Shown here piece after piece: positions 1-10,545 of a DNA stretch of 64,000 nucleotides (position 1 is its first letter; each line of letters opens with the position of its first letter). The position numbers and the translations under genes are program-made. Below the pieces are notes generated by a model, which saw only the letters and a list, made by a program, of their open reading frames with translations, was not told the origin of the DNA and did no database searches. Source of the stretch: Lacinutrix sp. 5H-3-7-4. GTDB lineage: Bacteria; Bacteroidota; Bacteroidia; Flavobacteriales; Flavobacteriaceae. The DNA is taken from the NCBI RefSeq assembly GCF_000211855.2, contig NC_015638.1, positions 682,001 to 746,000 on the forward strand, written 5' to 3'.

Positions 1-1147
1 CAATAATTCCTGAACTTACCATGGTTTCGTAAGCTAACTCAACACCAGATTTTACAAATGCGACTAGTAATGTTCCATGATCAAAATATTCTTGCTCAGA
101 AATATGATCTGTTGTTAACGTTGTTTTTTCGAATGCAGTTTCACCTGTTTCTGCTCTCCATTTTAAAAGATTTACATCATCATTTGCCCAATCTTCCATC
201 ATGGTTTTTGAGAAATGACCCGAAATAATATCGTCCATATGTTTCTCGAATAAAGGACGCATGATATCTTTTAATTCTTCAGACAATTGGTATGCTTTAA
301 TTTTTGCTGGATTAGACAAACGGTCCATCATGTTTGTAATTCCTCCGTGTTTTAGGGCTTCAGTAATGGTTTCCCAACCAAACTGAATTAATTTTGCAGC
401 ATAACCTGGCTCAATACCTTCGGCTACCATTTTATCGAAAGATAAAATTGCACCTGTTTGTAACAAACCACATAAAATAGTTTGCTCACCCATTAAATCA
501 CTTTTTACCTCAGCAACAAAAGACGATTCTAACACACCAGCACGATGACCTCCAGTTGCAGCTGCATAAGCTTTTGCTTGAGCCCAACCTTTATTTTCTG
601 GATCGTTCTCTGGATGTACAGCAATTAATGTTGGTACACCAAAACCACGTTTATATTCTTCACGCACTTCTGTTCCTGGACACTTTGGAGCAACCATAAT
701 TACGGTAATATCTTCTCTTATTTTTGTACCTTCTTCAACAATATTAAATCCGTGAGAATAACTTAGAGTAGCACCTTTTTTCATTAAAGGCATTACTGCT
801 TTTACAACGTTTGTGTGTTGCTTGTCTGGTGTTAAGTTTAATACTAAATCTGCAGTAGGAATTAAATCGTCATAAGTACCTACATTAAATTCGTTATCGG
901 TAGCATTTTTATAAGAAGTACGCTTCTCATCGATAGCTTGTTGCCTTAATGCATATGAAATATCTAAACCTGAATCACGCATGTTTAGTCCTTGATTTAA
1001 GCCTTGTGCACCACAACCAATAATTACAATTTTTTTGCCTTTTAATGCATTGACACCATCTTCAAACTCTGAAGCATCCATGAATCTACATTTACCTAAT
1101 TGATCTAATTGGTTTCTTAATGATAATGTGTTGAAATAATTTGACAT
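1..1147 (-). CDS. ilvC: Ketol-acid reductoisomerase, class II (partial, 3' end off window)
   Basis: IlvC reduces and isomerises acetolactate or acetohydroxybutyrate with NADPH, the second common step of valine and isoleucine synthesis, in the cytoplasm. The frame opens at the ATG at 1147 and stays open to the left edge, giving 382 visible codons. The start reads [18 protein letters not shown] and the NADPH-binding GCGAQG is at residues 44-49, followed by [10 protein letters not shown]. This N-terminus and the visible length fit the long enterobacterial-type class II enzyme of about 490 residues, so roughly the last 110 residues are missing. It follows ilvN by 22 bases and is the last visible gene of the ilvD-B-N-C operon. 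Confidence 0.95.
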   Translation of the reverse strand, partial: MSNYFNTLSLRNQLDQLGKCRFMDASEFEDGVNALKGKKIVIIGCGAQGLNQGLNMRDSGLDISYALRQQAIDEKRTSYKNATDNEFNVGTYDDLIPTADLVLNLTPDKQHTNVVKAVMPLMKKGATLSYSHGFNIVEEGTKIREDITVIMVAPKCPGTEVREEYKRGFGVPTLIAVHPENDPENKGWAQAKAYAAATGGHRAGVLESSFVAEVKSDLMGEQTILCGLLQTGAILSFDKMVAEGIEPGYAAKLIQFGWETITEALKHGGITNMMDRLSNPAKIKAYQLSEELKDIMRPLFEKHMDDIISGHFSKTMMEDWANDDVNLLKWRAETGETAFEKTTLTTDHISEQEYFDHGTLLVAFVKSGVELAYETMVSSGII

Positions 1148-1169
1148 TGTCTTATATTTTAATTGTTGG

Positions 1170-1700
1170 TTATGCTTGAAAAGCTTCTAGCATTGTTGAT
1201 ATTTTCATTTCGTCTTTAGTAACAGCAATGCGTCCTGAGCGCGTAAATTGCATGATTCCAAAAGCACTTAATTCTCTATATAATAATTCTATTTCTTCTT
1301 TACGTCCAGATTTTTCTATTACAAAAAAGTCACGATTTACAGTTACAATTCTTGCATTACTTTCTTTAATAATATTTTGAATTTGTCGTTCTTCAAACAA
1401 TAAATCAGACTTCATTTTAAAGATGCAAGACTCTTGATAAATAGTACCTTCATCTGTATGAAAGTAAGCCTTAATAACTTCGACTTGTTTTTCAATTTGA
1501 CCAATTATTTTTTTCATTTGGTCTTCCGTTACAATTACAACTATGGTAAATTTTGAAACACCTTCAATTTCTGAAACCGAAGAATTTATACTTTCAATAT
1601 TTATATGTCTACGTTGAAATATTGCCGAAATACGATTTAATAATCCTATATTATTTTCGGTGTAAACCGAAACAGTGTATATGTTTTTTTCTGCTTCCAT
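1170..1700 (-). CDS. ilvN: Acetolactate synthase small (regulatory) subunit
   Basis: This is the regulatory subunit of acetohydroxyacid synthase. In the family it binds IlvB, raises its activity and gives feedback inhibition by valine. The first 80 or so residues form an ACT domain ([20 protein letters not shown] at residues 8-27), and the second half matches the longer C-terminal part of IlvN/IlvH. At 176 residues it is of normal length. The ATG at 1700 lies one base after the ilvB stop, so translation of the two subunits is probably coupled. The assignment is firm because of the sequence and its place between ilvB and ilvC. Confidence 0.95.
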   Translation of the reverse strand: MEAEKNIYTVSVYTENNIGLLNRISAIFQRRHINIESINSSVSEIEGVSKFTIVVIVTEDQMKKIIGQIEKQVEVIKAYFHTDEGTIYQESCIFKMKSDLLFEERQIQNIIKESNARIVTVNRDFFVIEKSGRKEEIELLYRELSAFGIMQFTRSGRIAVTKDEMKISTMLEAFQA

Positions 1701-1701
1701 A

Positions 1702-3435
1702 TTATTCTAATCTTACGTCTGAAACTGATGCACCTGTTGGTATCATTGGAAACACGTTGTCTTCCTTTTCTACACAAACCTCTAAAAAATATGGTCCATC
1801 TGTGTTTATCATTTTAGCGACTGCTTCCTTTAAATCTTCACGCTTTGTAACTTTTTCGGCTTCAATAAAATACCCTTTAGCAATGGCTACAAAGTCTGGA
1901 TTTATCATTTCTGTAGACGCATAACGTTTATCGAAAAACAACTGTTGCCATTGGCGAACCATACCTAAAAATTCGTTATTTAAAACCACAATTTTTACTG
2001 GTATTTTTTGCTGAAAAATGGTGCCCAATTCTTGAATGGTCATTTGGTAACCACCATCTCCAGAAATTGAAATAACTTCTCGATCTGGAGCTGCCATTTT
2101 TGCTCCAATTGCAGCAGGTAAACCAAAGCCCATTGTGCCTAATCCACCAGAAGTGATATTGCTTCTTGTTTTATTAAAATTAGCATAACGACAGGCTATC
2201 ATTTGATGTTGGCCAACATCTGTTACAATTGCTGCATCTCCTTTAGTTTGCGAATTAATTTCTTTTAAAACTTCACCCATTGTTAAACCTTCTTTTGTAG
2301 GATGAATGTCATTTTTTATTACTTTTTCATATTCAATAGCATATAAATCTTTAAACTTTTGATGCCATTCTGGATGTGTTTTTTCTTCTAAAAGCGGAAG
2401 TAAGGCAGTTAAACTTTCTTTTGCATCTCCTAAAACTGCCACATCTGTTTTAACGTTTTTATCAATTTCGGCTGGATCAATTTCAAAATGAATCACTTTT
2501 GCTTGCTTAGCATACGTTGCTAGATTGCCAGTAACACGATCGTCGAAACGCATACCAATTGCAATTAACAAGTCGCACTGATTAGTCAACACATTTGGCG
2601 CATAATTACCATGCATACCAACCATACCAATATTTAAGGGATGAGATGTTGGTATTGCTCCTGCACCCAATATTGTCCAAGCGGAAGGGATTCCTGCCTT
2701 TTCAACAACTGCTTTAAATTCGGTTTCAGCCTGACCTAAAGACACGCCTTGACCCCAAACAATCATTGGTTTTTTAGCTGTATTAATTAATTGTGCTGCA
2801 GCTTCAACCTCACTATGATTTAATTTAGGAATCGGAATATAACTTCTTACACCTTTACATTTTTCATATTTAAAATCGAATTCTTCAAATTGAGCATCTT
2901 TTGTAATATCAATTAAAACAGGACCTGGACGCCCACTTTTAGCGATATAAAAAGCTTTAGCCATAACTTCAGGAATCTCTGACGCTTTAGTGATTTGGCA
3001 ATTCCACTTTGTAACTGGCGTAGAAATACCAACAATATCTGTTTCCTGAAACGCATCACTACCTAATAAATGCGAAGCGACCTGACCTGTAATACAAACC
3101 ATTGGTGTACTATCTATTTGTGCGTCTGCAATACCTGTTATTAAATTGGTTGCTCCTGGTCCAGAGGTTGCAATTGCAACACCAACTTTACCAGAAATAC
3201 GTGCGTAACCTTGAGCAGAATGGGTTGCACCTTGCTCGTGACGTGTTAACACATGATGAATTTTATCTTGGTACTTATAAAGCTCATCATATACTGGCAT
3301 AATTGCTCCTCCAGGATATCCGTAAAGAACATCTACACCTTCTGCTAACAAACATTTTATAATGGCCTCACTACCAGAGATACGCTCTGTAGTTTGCGTT
3401 TTGTTTGTTTCTTTTTTTAAAGTTTTTGTATCCAT
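1702..3435 (-). CDS. ilvB: Acetolactate synthase large (catalytic) subunit
   Basis: IlvB condenses two pyruvates, or pyruvate with 2-oxobutyrate, using thiamine diphosphate and FAD. The 577-residue protein has the N-terminal TPP domain with GYPGGAIMPVYDEL at about 39-52 and the catalytic Glu in HEQGA (residue 67). A central FAD/DHS-like domain follows, and the C-terminal TPP-binding GDGGYQMT lies near residue 458. The length is normal and it ends one base before ilvN. The first 20 residues are polar and poorly conserved; the ATG at 3435 is 30 bases after the ilvD stop and there is no better downstream start. Confidence 0.96.
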   Translation of the reverse strand: MDTKTLKKETNKTQTTERISGSEAIIKCLLAEGVDVLYGYPGGAIMPVYDELYKYQDKIHHVLTRHEQGATHSAQGYARISGKVGVAIATSGPGATNLITGIADAQIDSTPMVCITGQVASHLLGSDAFQETDIVGISTPVTKWNCQITKASEIPEVMAKAFYIAKSGRPGPVLIDITKDAQFEEFDFKYEKCKGVRSYIPIPKLNHSEVEAAAQLINTAKKPMIVWGQGVSLGQAETEFKAVVEKAGIPSAWTILGAGAIPTSHPLNIGMVGMHGNYAPNVLTNQCDLLIAIGMRFDDRVTGNLATYAKQAKVIHFEIDPAEIDKNVKTDVAVLGDAKESLTALLPLLEEKTHPEWHQKFKDLYAIEYEKVIKNDIHPTKEGLTMGEVLKEINSQTKGDAAIVTDVGQHQMIACRYANFNKTRSNITSGGLGTMGFGLPAAIGAKMAAPDREVISISGDGGYQMTIQELGTIFQQKIPVKIVVLNNEFLGMVRQWQQLFFDKRYASTEMINPDFVAIAKGYFIEAEKVTKREDLKEAVAKMINTDGPYFLEVCVEKEDNVFPMIPTGASVSDVRLE

Positions 3436-3465
3436 ATTAATCTGATTTGGATAATTATTTTTTGT

Positions 3466-5142
3466 TTAAAACTCGTCAGTTACACATCCTTTTGAGGCAG
3501 ATGATACGGTTTTAGCATATTTGTATAAAACACCTCGTTTAAACTTTAAATCTGGTGCTTTCCATTCTTGTCTTCTTTTTTGTAAATCTTCTTCTGTAAC
3601 TTCTAAAACAATGGAGTTTGTTTCGGCATCAATGGTAATCATATCGCCATCTTTTACTAAAGCTATATTGCCACCTTCTTGAGCTTCTGGAGTAATGTGC
3701 CCAACTACGAAACCGTGCGTTCCTCCAGAGAAACGACCATCTGTAATTAATGCTACATCTTTACCTAAACCTGCTCCCATAATTGCAGCAGTTGGTTTTA
3801 GCATTTCTGGCATTCCTGGTCCTCCTTTTGGACCTTCGTAACGAATTACGACAACATCTCCTTTTTCAACTAATCCATCACGAATACCATCATTTGCAGC
3901 ATATTCGCCTTCAAACACTTTTGCTTTACCAATAAACTTTAAACCTTCTTTTCCTGTAATTTTAGCAACAGAACCTTCCGTAGCAAGATTACCATAAAGC
4001 ATTCTTAAATGACCTGAAATTTTTATTGGTTCTTCAATTGGTTTTATTACATCTTGACCTTCAGTTAAATCTTCAACATCCAATAAATTCTCTGCAATTG
4101 TTTTTCCTGTAACAGTTAAACAATCGCCATGAATTAATCCTTTTTTCAATAAATATTTTAGAACCGCAGGAATTCCGCCAACAGCGTGAACATCTTCCAT
4201 TAGGTATTTTCCGCTAGGCTTTAAGTCGGCTAAAAATGGTGTGTTATCGCTTATATCTTGAAAATCTTTTAAAGTGAAATCGATATCTGCTGCTCTTGCA
4301 ATTGCTAAAAAGTGAAGTACCGCATTTGTAGAACCTCCTAATATAGTAACTAATCGTACTGCGTTTTCTAGAGATTTACGTGTAATAATATCTGAAGGTT
4401 TAATATCCTTTTCTAATAACACACGCATGGCTTCACCAGCTTTAACAGACTCTTCTTTTTTAGCATCACTTAATGCTGGGTTAGACGAGTTAAATGGTAA
4501 AGTCATCCCTAAAGCTTCAATAGCTGAAGCCATAGTATTTGCAGTATACATACCACCACAAGCACCTGCTCCTGGACAAGCTTTTTCAACTATATTTTGA
4601 TATTCTGTTTCTTCCATGGTTCCAGCAACTTTGCTTCCCCAAGCTTCAAAAGCAGAAACGACGTCTAGTTTTTTTCCGTTATGGCAACCAGAATCTATTG
4701 TTCCTCCATACACTAAAATACTTGGACGATTTAGCCTAATCATTGCCATTAATGCTCCTGGCATATTTTTATCGCATCCAACAACTGTAATTAAACCATC
4801 ATAACTCATGGCTTGCACAACGGTTTCCATAGAATCTGCAATAATATCGCGAGAAGGTAATGAATAACGCATACCTGGAGTTCCCATAGAAATACCATCA
4901 CTAACACCTATTGTATTGAAAATAAGACCTACAACATCTTCGTTTTTAGCACCTTTTTTAGCCAATTTAGCTAAATCATTAAGGTGCATGTTGCATGGAT
5001 TACCTTCGTATCCTGTACTTGCAATACCAATAATAGGCTTAAAAAAATCTTCTTTTGTTAATCCAATAGCATACAACATTGCTTGTGCTGCTGGTTGTGT
5101 TGGGTCTTGTGTTACAGTTTTACTGTATTTATTTAATTCCAT
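3466..5142 (-). CDS. ilvD: Dihydroxy-acid dehydratase
   Basis: IlvD dehydrates dihydroxy-acids to the 2-oxo acids of valine and isoleucine with an Fe-S cluster. The 558-residue protein shows all three cluster cysteine regions: GNPCNMH (Cys50), VGCDKNMPG at about 122-130 and [12 protein letters not shown] at about 190-201. The C-terminal half carries the substrate-binding GRFSGG. It is the first gene of the operon, and the ATG at 5142 gives the usual N-terminus. The 339-base gap upstream must hold the operon promoter; a small Leu-rich ORF there is described separately as a weak candidate leader. Confidence 0.96.
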   Translation of the reverse strand: MELNKYSKTVTQDPTQPAAQAMLYAIGLTKEDFFKPIIGIASTGYEGNPCNMHLNDLAKLAKKGAKNEDVVGLIFNTIGVSDGISMGTPGMRYSLPSRDIIADSMETVVQAMSYDGLITVVGCDKNMPGALMAMIRLNRPSILVYGGTIDSGCHNGKKLDVVSAFEAWGSKVAGTMEETEYQNIVEKACPGAGACGGMYTANTMASAIEALGMTLPFNSSNPALSDAKKEESVKAGEAMRVLLEKDIKPSDIITRKSLENAVRLVTILGGSTNAVLHFLAIARAADIDFTLKDFQDISDNTPFLADLKPSGKYLMEDVHAVGGIPAVLKYLLKKGLIHGDCLTVTGKTIAENLLDVEDLTEGQDVIKPIEEPIKISGHLRMLYGNLATEGSVAKITGKEGLKFIGKAKVFEGEYAANDGIRDGLVEKGDVVVIRYEGPKGGPGMPEMLKPTAAIMGAGLGKDVALITDGRFSGGTHGFVVGHITPEAQEGGNIALVKDGDMITIDAETNSIVLEVTEEDLQKRRQEWKAPDLKFKRGVLYKYAKTVSSASKGCVTDEF

Positions 5143-5171
5143 TGATGGTCGACTTCTATTTAAATATTAAT

Positions 5172-5246
5172 CTAAATTAGAAATTTGACATTTGGATGAA
5201 ATTGATCTACTTTAAAAGAGATTAAATTCAGAAATAACAAATTCAT
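5172..5246 (-). CDS. Possible ilv leader peptide (24 codons)
   Basis: On the minus strand an ATG at 5246 opens a 24-codon frame that ends with TAG at 5174-5172, 29 bases before the ilvD start. Nine of 24 residues are Leu, Ile or Val, with Leu at positions 3, 4, 6 and 8. A short leader rich in the end-product codons is how attenuation works in enterobacterial ilv operons. However, I see no clear terminator/antiterminator hairpin between it and ilvD, and AT-rich DNA makes Leu and Ile codons common by chance. This is a weak inference. Confidence 0.2.
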   Translation of the reverse strand: MNLLFLNLISFKVDQFHPNVKFLI

Positions 5247-5453
5247 CTTAATCACCTATAAAACAGAGAGTTAAAATAGCATTAGTCTGATGTTCAAAAA
5301 AAATAAAACTTTATAAAAGCTCAACCGCACACCTTCTAAATTAAATCAAATACATCTTATTTAAATCGTTAATCGACCTTAGTTAATCATTTCTTTAACA
5401 AAACTTTAGCCTTAAATTATTTTTTAAAGCACTATTCTATTCTTAGAATATTA

Positions 5454-5461
5454 TAAATTTG
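5454..5461 (+). promoter_or_regulatory. Candidate -7 box for tamB
   Basis: The octamer TAAATTTG matches the Bacteroidota -7 consensus TAnnTTTG and ends 20 bases before the proposed tamB start, which would leave a short leader. No TTG element is visible at the usual distance upstream. A second copy of the same octamer at 5477-5484 overlaps the start codon and is not usable as a promoter. Confidence 0.35.
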
Positions 5462-5481
5462 TTAATCACTTAAATATAAAT

Positions 5482-8400
5482 TTGGAGCCCTCTAAAACTA
5501 ATAGCAAAAAAACAAAAACTAAAAAGTACCGCATACTTAAAACAGTCGGTAAAATATTTTTAGTTATTCTTACTCTACTATTTTTATTAATTCTATTTAT
5601 TCGCAGCCCGTTTGGTCAAGATATAATTGTAAACAAAGCAACAAATTATGTTTCCAATAAAACGAATACCATAGTTGAAATAGAAAAATTATTTATCACT
5701 TTTGATGGTGATATAAAACTTGATGGTTTGTATCTTGAGGATAAAACCGGAGATACACTAGTATATTCTAAATCACTAGAAACCAATATACCGTTATGGA
5801 AAATGATAAACGGCGAAGCGATTGGTATTGATGCTTTAGACTGGGACGGTTTACGTGCTAATGTTATAAGAAAAGATACTGTAAACGGCTTTAATTTTCA
5901 GTTTTTAATAGATGCTTTTACAACTACCCAAACAACTGTAGACACAACAACTACAAATCCTTTAAATATTGTTTTAGGCGATCTAAATTTTAGAAATTTT
6001 GATGTAGTTTATACAGATGCTGTTGCTGGAATTGAAAGTCGATTCGATTTTAAAAAAATGAAATTAGATGTTAATACCATTGATTTAGAAACAATGGCAT
6101 TCAATATAGATAATGCAGAATTAAAAGATGCTAAAATTAAATTCTTTCAAAGTGAAGTTGCAACCGACCCTAATACAGAAGCAACTCCTTTACCAAAAAT
6201 AGTTACCGATAAATTAAGCTTAACAAATGTAGTCGCAAATTATAAATCGCAAGCAGATGATATTACTGCAAATATTAATATTGGTGATTTTTATACTGAA
6301 ATTCCCAACGCAGATTTATCAAACAACACTATAGCGATAAACACATTAGATTTAAAAAATTCGAATATTCAAATTCATACTAAAACAGAAGAGAATATTG
6401 TTAAAGATGAAGCAAATCAAGATTTAAATAATTTTATCTGGCCCAATTTAGAACTTAATTTAAGTAATATAAATTTAGAAAATAATGCTTTGGGTTATTT
6501 TGTGAATAACACAAAGCCAAGCGTAAATAAATTTAACCCAAATGCAATTGCTTTAAACAACTTAAATTTAAAAGCTAATACAATTACGCTAAAAGATAAA
6601 AACGGAAATTTAAATATTGAGACTTTCAATTTTAATGAAACCTCAGGATTAAATTTAAAGAATTTAGCATTTCAATTTAACATTTCGGACCAAAAACTTA
6701 ATATTGAAAATCTAAAGCTTCTTTTAAACAACAATGCCATTGCAGGAGATTTAGAATTAAATTACAATTCTATTTCATCTTTATTAACTTCACCAGAAAC
6801 GTCTAAAATAACTTTAAATCTACCAGATTTTAAAATTAGCTTAGATGAAGTTTTTAAATTTCAGCCAAAATTAAAATCAAATACTTACTTACAAACACTA
6901 AGTAAAAAACAAATTCAAGGTTCAATAAATACAACTGGATATTTATCAAACATTAAATTAAATGATGCCTTTATTAATTGGGGAAATAGCACAAGAATTT
7001 CAGCAAATGGAACAATACAAAATATCACCAATCCAGATAATCTTAAATTAAATATTCCATCATTTTCTGCCGAAACTATAAAATCTGATTTAACTCAATT
7101 TATAGATGAAAAATCTTTAAGCGTTTCGCTGCCTCAGGATATAAAAATTGTAGGAACAATTAATGGTGGTTTAGATAATATATCTACAAATTCTAAAATT
7201 TCAACCTCTCAAGGCATAGCAATAATTAATGGTAATTTTAAAAACACAAATACCATAGCTTTTGATGCTAACGTAGCAATAACAGATTATAAATTAAGTG
7301 AATTACTACAAAACGAAACCCTAGGAAATTTAACTTTAAACCTAGAAACTAAAGGTAGTGGCAAATCTATAAACACCTTAGATGCCAATATTGAAGCTAT
7401 TGTTTCAAGTTTTGGTTATAATAATTATGCTATTAAAGATTTAAAATTAAACGGAAACATTAAAGATGGGAAAGGCAATATACTATCTAAATATAAAGAT
7501 GATAATATTAATTTAAACCTGGATGCTTTAGTTGTTTTAGATTCTATTGCTCCAGAAGCAAAAATTAATCTTGACCTTATTGGTGCTAATCTACAAGGCT
7601 TAGGCTTAATAGACAGAGATGTTAGAACGGGTTTAAAACTTAAAGCTAATTTTAAAGGGAACAGTGAAAAATATAAGTTTGATGCTAATATTGAAGATGG
7701 CGTAGTTGTTTACGATAGTAAAACTTACTTATTAGGTGGTATTGACGCTTCTGGCTTTGTAAGAAACGACACAACATCGGTTAAATTTAAAAACAAATTA
7801 GTAGATTTAGATTTACAATCTAATACAGACCCACAAACGTTTTCTAAAGCTTTACAAAAACATATAAATAGCTATTTCTATAGAGATATTGTTTTTAAAG
7901 ACTCTTTAGCGAAACCTGTTAATATGACACTTAAAGGTCACATTGCACAATCTCCACTTTTAAACGATGTATTATTAGTAAATGTAAAAGATTTAGATAC
8001 GGTTTCTATTGCTGTAGATTTTAAGCAGGCAGAACGTAAACTAGTTGCTGATATTACTGCACCGCATATAAATTATAGCGGCTATGAATTAGACAGTTTA
8101 GCATTTAATATGAATACAAATAAAACCGACTTAAATTTCGATTTTGGTTTTAATGCCTTTAAAGCCGGACCAATAGACATACAGCGAACAAAAATTTCTG
8201 GCGATCAAAAAAACAACGAAATGCTGCTTACCATAACAGCATATAACAAAGATGAAAAGCTAATAAATGTGCTTTCGCAAATTACAGGAAACAGAGAAGA
8301 ACTTACATTTAAAGTACTACAAGACAACCTTACTTTTAACCAAGAACAATGGCTAGTTCCTGCAAACAACAAAATGATTTATACAGGCAACAGCCTTAAT

Positions 8401-10545
8401 TTCAACAATTTTAAAATTAGTAATGGTAATCAATCTGTAGAATTAACAGATAGCTTACAAAACATCACAAAAGAACACATAGCTATAGACTTTAAACGTT
8501 TTAATCTAGCCGATTTTTTAAGTTACTTTAATACAGAATCTAAACTAGCTTCTGGAACAATAAATGGTGATTTTATTTTAGAAGAACCTTTTAAAGACAC
8601 AGGAATTTTAGCCGATTTAGAAATTAATACACTTGAAATTTTAAAAGCAAATTTAGGAACACTTGCTATTACAGGAAGATCTCTTGGCGGAAACAATTAC
8701 GCATTTAATTCAACACTTAAAGGTGGTGATATAGATTTAGATTTAGTTGGCGATTATGGTGCAAATGAAACTGGAGCTAATCTAGATTTACGCTTAGACA
8801 TTAATACCTTTAAAATGCAAGCTTTAGAAAAATTTTCTCAAGGCTATCTAAAAAATACTAGTGGTGATTTTTCTGGTAATTTTAAATTAAGCGGCACAAG
8901 CACAAACCCTATCTATCAAGGTAAGCTAGATTTTAATGCCGCTAAGTTTAACATTGCTATGTTTAATGCCGCATTTACTTTAGAAAATGAAACTTTAAGC
9001 GCCAATAACGAAGGCATTACTCTATCTAATTTCACAATTAAAGATGAAAACAATAACAACCTTATAGTTTCTGGAGATATTGGTACAGAAACATTTATTA
9101 ACCCAACTTTTAATTTAGATATTGACGCCAAAGACTTTCAGTTTTTAAATGCTTCTAAAGAAGACAACGACTTTTTATATGGCACTGCAAGTTTTGATGC
9201 AGATGCGAAGCTAACCGGCGATTTACAAATACCTAAATTAAGTGCTAACGCGACAATTAACTCTAATACAGATGTTACTTATGTTATGCCTTCTGCAACA
9301 GTAAACATAGAACAACGCGATGGTGTTGTAGTGTTTGTAAATCGTGAAAACCCAGATGCTATTTTAACACAAACCGAAGAAAAAACAGCAACTATTAAAG
9401 GTTTCGATATTAAAACATTTTTAAAAGTTGGAGATAAAGCAACAGTCACAATAATTATAGACGAAGATACCGGAGACTATTTTAAAGTTTCTGGCCATGG
9501 TGATTTTGATTTTACAATGAAACCAAACGGACGCATGAACCTTGTTGGAACTTACAATGTAGATGCTGGCCTGTATGAAATGAATTTATACAACATAGTT
9601 AATCGTAAATTCGAGTTAGCACCAAGTAGTAAAGTGACTTGGTCTGGTGATCCATTTGATGCCAAATTAGATGTAAGAGCAATTTATAATTTAAAAGCTT
9701 CGGCTTCGCCTTTAATGGCACCACAACTTTCTGGCGCAGACCCATCAGTTAGAAGTAAATACCGTCAAGTTTTACCTTTTTATGTCTATTTAAATATCGA
9801 TGGCGAATTACTTCAACCTAAAATATCTTTTAAATTAGATATGCCAGAAGACGAACAAGGCGCTATAAGTGGTCAAGTTTATGGTCGTGTACAACAAGTT
9901 AATCAACAAGAAGGCGAATTAAATCGTCAAGTATTTTCATTATTAGTATTAAATCGTTTCTATCCAGAACCAGGAAGCGATGGTAGTACCGGAGGTTTTG
10001 CAACAGTAGCTAGAGACAATTTAAACGATGCCGTTTCAGACCAATTAAATGTATTCTCAAACAAACTTTTAGGTGACTCTGGTTTCGAACTCGATTTTGG
10101 TTTAGATAGTTTTACAGATTACCAAGGCGATACACCACAAGACAGAACACAACTAAATGTAGCTGCTCAAAAACGCCTGTTTGACGATCGTTTAGTGGTA
10201 CGCGTTGGTAGTGAAGTAGATTTACAAGGTAGTAGCTCTACAGGAGAATCTACACCTTTAATTGGAAACGTAAGTTTAGAATATTTACTCACAAAAAACG
10301 GACGCTATAAATTAAAAGGATTTAGACGAAATGAATTTGAAAACGTTATCGACGGACAAACAATAGTTAGTGGTATTGGTCTTATTTTTACTCAAGAATT
10401 TAATAAATTTAGCGAACTATGGGAAGCTATACTTTATAATGAAACTAAAGCCGAAAAGCTTGAAAGAGATCGTTTAAAAAAAGAACAAAAATTAAAGGAC
10501 AAAGAAAAAATAGATCCTGAAAACGAAGATATAAACAAAAATTAG
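5482..10545 (+). CDS. tamB: Translocation and assembly module protein TamB (DUF490)
   Basis: TamB proteins span the periplasm as a long beta-helical channel, anchored in the inner membrane and reaching an Omp85 partner; they act in outer-membrane biogenesis, probably phospholipid or protein transfer. This 1687-residue protein has one N-terminal membrane segment (about residues 18-44, rich in Leu, Ile and Phe). A very long stretch of repeating beta-strand sequence follows, with a conserved TamB C-terminal domain over roughly the last 450 residues. The only start that keeps the membrane anchor is TTG at 5482, since the first in-frame ATG is near residue 95. Its stop overlaps the tamL start by one base, the usual Bacteroidota arrangement. 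Confidence 0.9.
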   Translation: MEPSKTNSKKTKTKKYRILKTVGKIFLVILTLLFLLILFIRSPFGQDIIVNKATNYVSNKTNTIVEIEKLFITFDGDIKLDGLYLEDKTGDTLVYSKSLETNIPLWKMINGEAIGIDALDWDGLRANVIRKDTVNGFNFQFLIDAFTTTQTTVDTTTTNPLNIVLGDLNFRNFDVVYTDAVAGIESRFDFKKMKLDVNTIDLETMAFNIDNAELKDAKIKFFQSEVATDPNTEATPLPKIVTDKLSLTNVVANYKSQADDITANINIGDFYTEIPNADLSNNTIAINTLDLKNSNIQIHTKTEENIVKDEANQDLNNFIWPNLELNLSNINLENNALGYFVNNTKPSVNKFNPNAIALNNLNLKANTITLKDKNGNLNIETFNFNETSGLNLKNLAFQFNISDQKLNIENLKLLLNNNAIAGDLELNYNSISSLLTSPETSKITLNLPDFKISLDEVFKFQPKLKSNTYLQTLSKKQIQGSINTTGYLSNIKLNDAFINWGNSTRISANGTIQNITNPDNLKLNIPSFSAETIKSDLTQFIDEKSLSVSLPQDIKIVGTINGGLDNISTNSKISTSQGIAIINGNFKNTNTIAFDANVAITDYKLSELLQNETLGNLTLNLETKGSGKSINTLDANIEAIVSSFGYNNYAIKDLKLNGNIKDGKGNILSKYKDDNINLNLDALVVLDSIAPEAKINLDLIGANLQGLGLIDRDVRTGLKLKANFKGNSEKYKFDANIEDGVVVYDSKTYLLGGIDASGFVRNDTTSVKFKNKLVDLDLQSNTDPQTFSKALQKHINSYFYRDIVFKDSLAKPVNMTLKGHIAQSPLLNDVLLVNVKDLDTVSIAVDFKQAERKLVADITAPHINYSGYELDSLAFNMNTNKTDLNFDFGFNAFKAGPIDIQRTKISGDQKNNEMLLTITAYNKDEKLINVLSQITGNREELTFKVLQDNLTFNQEQWLVPANNKMIYTGNSLNFNNFKISNGNQSVELTDSLQNITKEHIAIDFKRFNLADFLSYFNTESKLASGTINGDFILEEPFKDTGILADLEINTLEILKANLGTLAITGRSLGGNNYAFNSTLKGGDIDLDLVGDYGANETGANLDLRLDINTFKMQALEKFSQGYLKNTSGDFSGNFKLSGTSTNPIYQGKLDFNAAKFNIAMFNAAFTLENETLSANNEGITLSNFTIKDENNNNLIVSGDIGTETFINPTFNLDIDAKDFQFLNASKEDNDFLYGTASFDADAKLTGDLQIPKLSANATINSNTDVTYVMPSATVNIEQRDGVVVFVNRENPDAILTQTEEKTATIKGFDIKTFLKVGDKATVTIIIDEDTGDYFKVSGHGDFDFTMKPNGRMNLVGTYNVDAGLYEMNLYNIVNRKFELAPSSKVTWSGDPFDAKLDVRAIYNLKASASPLMAPQLSGADPSVRSKYRQVLPFYVYLNIDGELLQPKISFKLDMPEDEQGAISGQVYGRVQQVNQQEGELNRQVFSLLVLNRFYPEPGSDGSTGGFATVARDNLNDAVSDQLNVFSNKLLGDSGFELDFGLDSFTDYQGDTPQDRTQLNVAAQKRLFDDRLVVRVGSEVDLQGSSSTGESTPLIGNVSLEYLLTKNGRYKLKGFRRNEFENVIDGQTIVSGIGLIFTQEFNKFSELWEAILYNETKAEKLERDRLKKEQKLKDKEKIDPENEDINKN

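Larger units (their letters stand above)
5143..5481. other. Divergent intergenic region between ilvD and tamB
   Basis: This 339-base AT-rich gap separates the minus-strand ilv operon from the plus-strand tamB-tamL pair, so it must carry two divergent promoters. On the plus strand a TAnnTTTG box lies at 5454-5461. On the minus strand I found no clear TAnnTTTG box, but a 24-codon ORF rich in Leu, Ile and Val codons runs from 5246 to 5172. I see no intrinsic terminator hairpin and no known riboswitch. Confidence 0.6.

Noticed and set aside
1553-1924. Plus-strand open frame of 123 codons across ilvN and ilvB
   Set aside because: It is the reverse of well-supported genes, with no start context and an odd Phe/Tyr-rich product.
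4916-5170. Plus-strand open frame of 84 codons opposite the start of ilvD
   Set aside because: It lies opposite conserved IlvD sequence and has no family resemblance.
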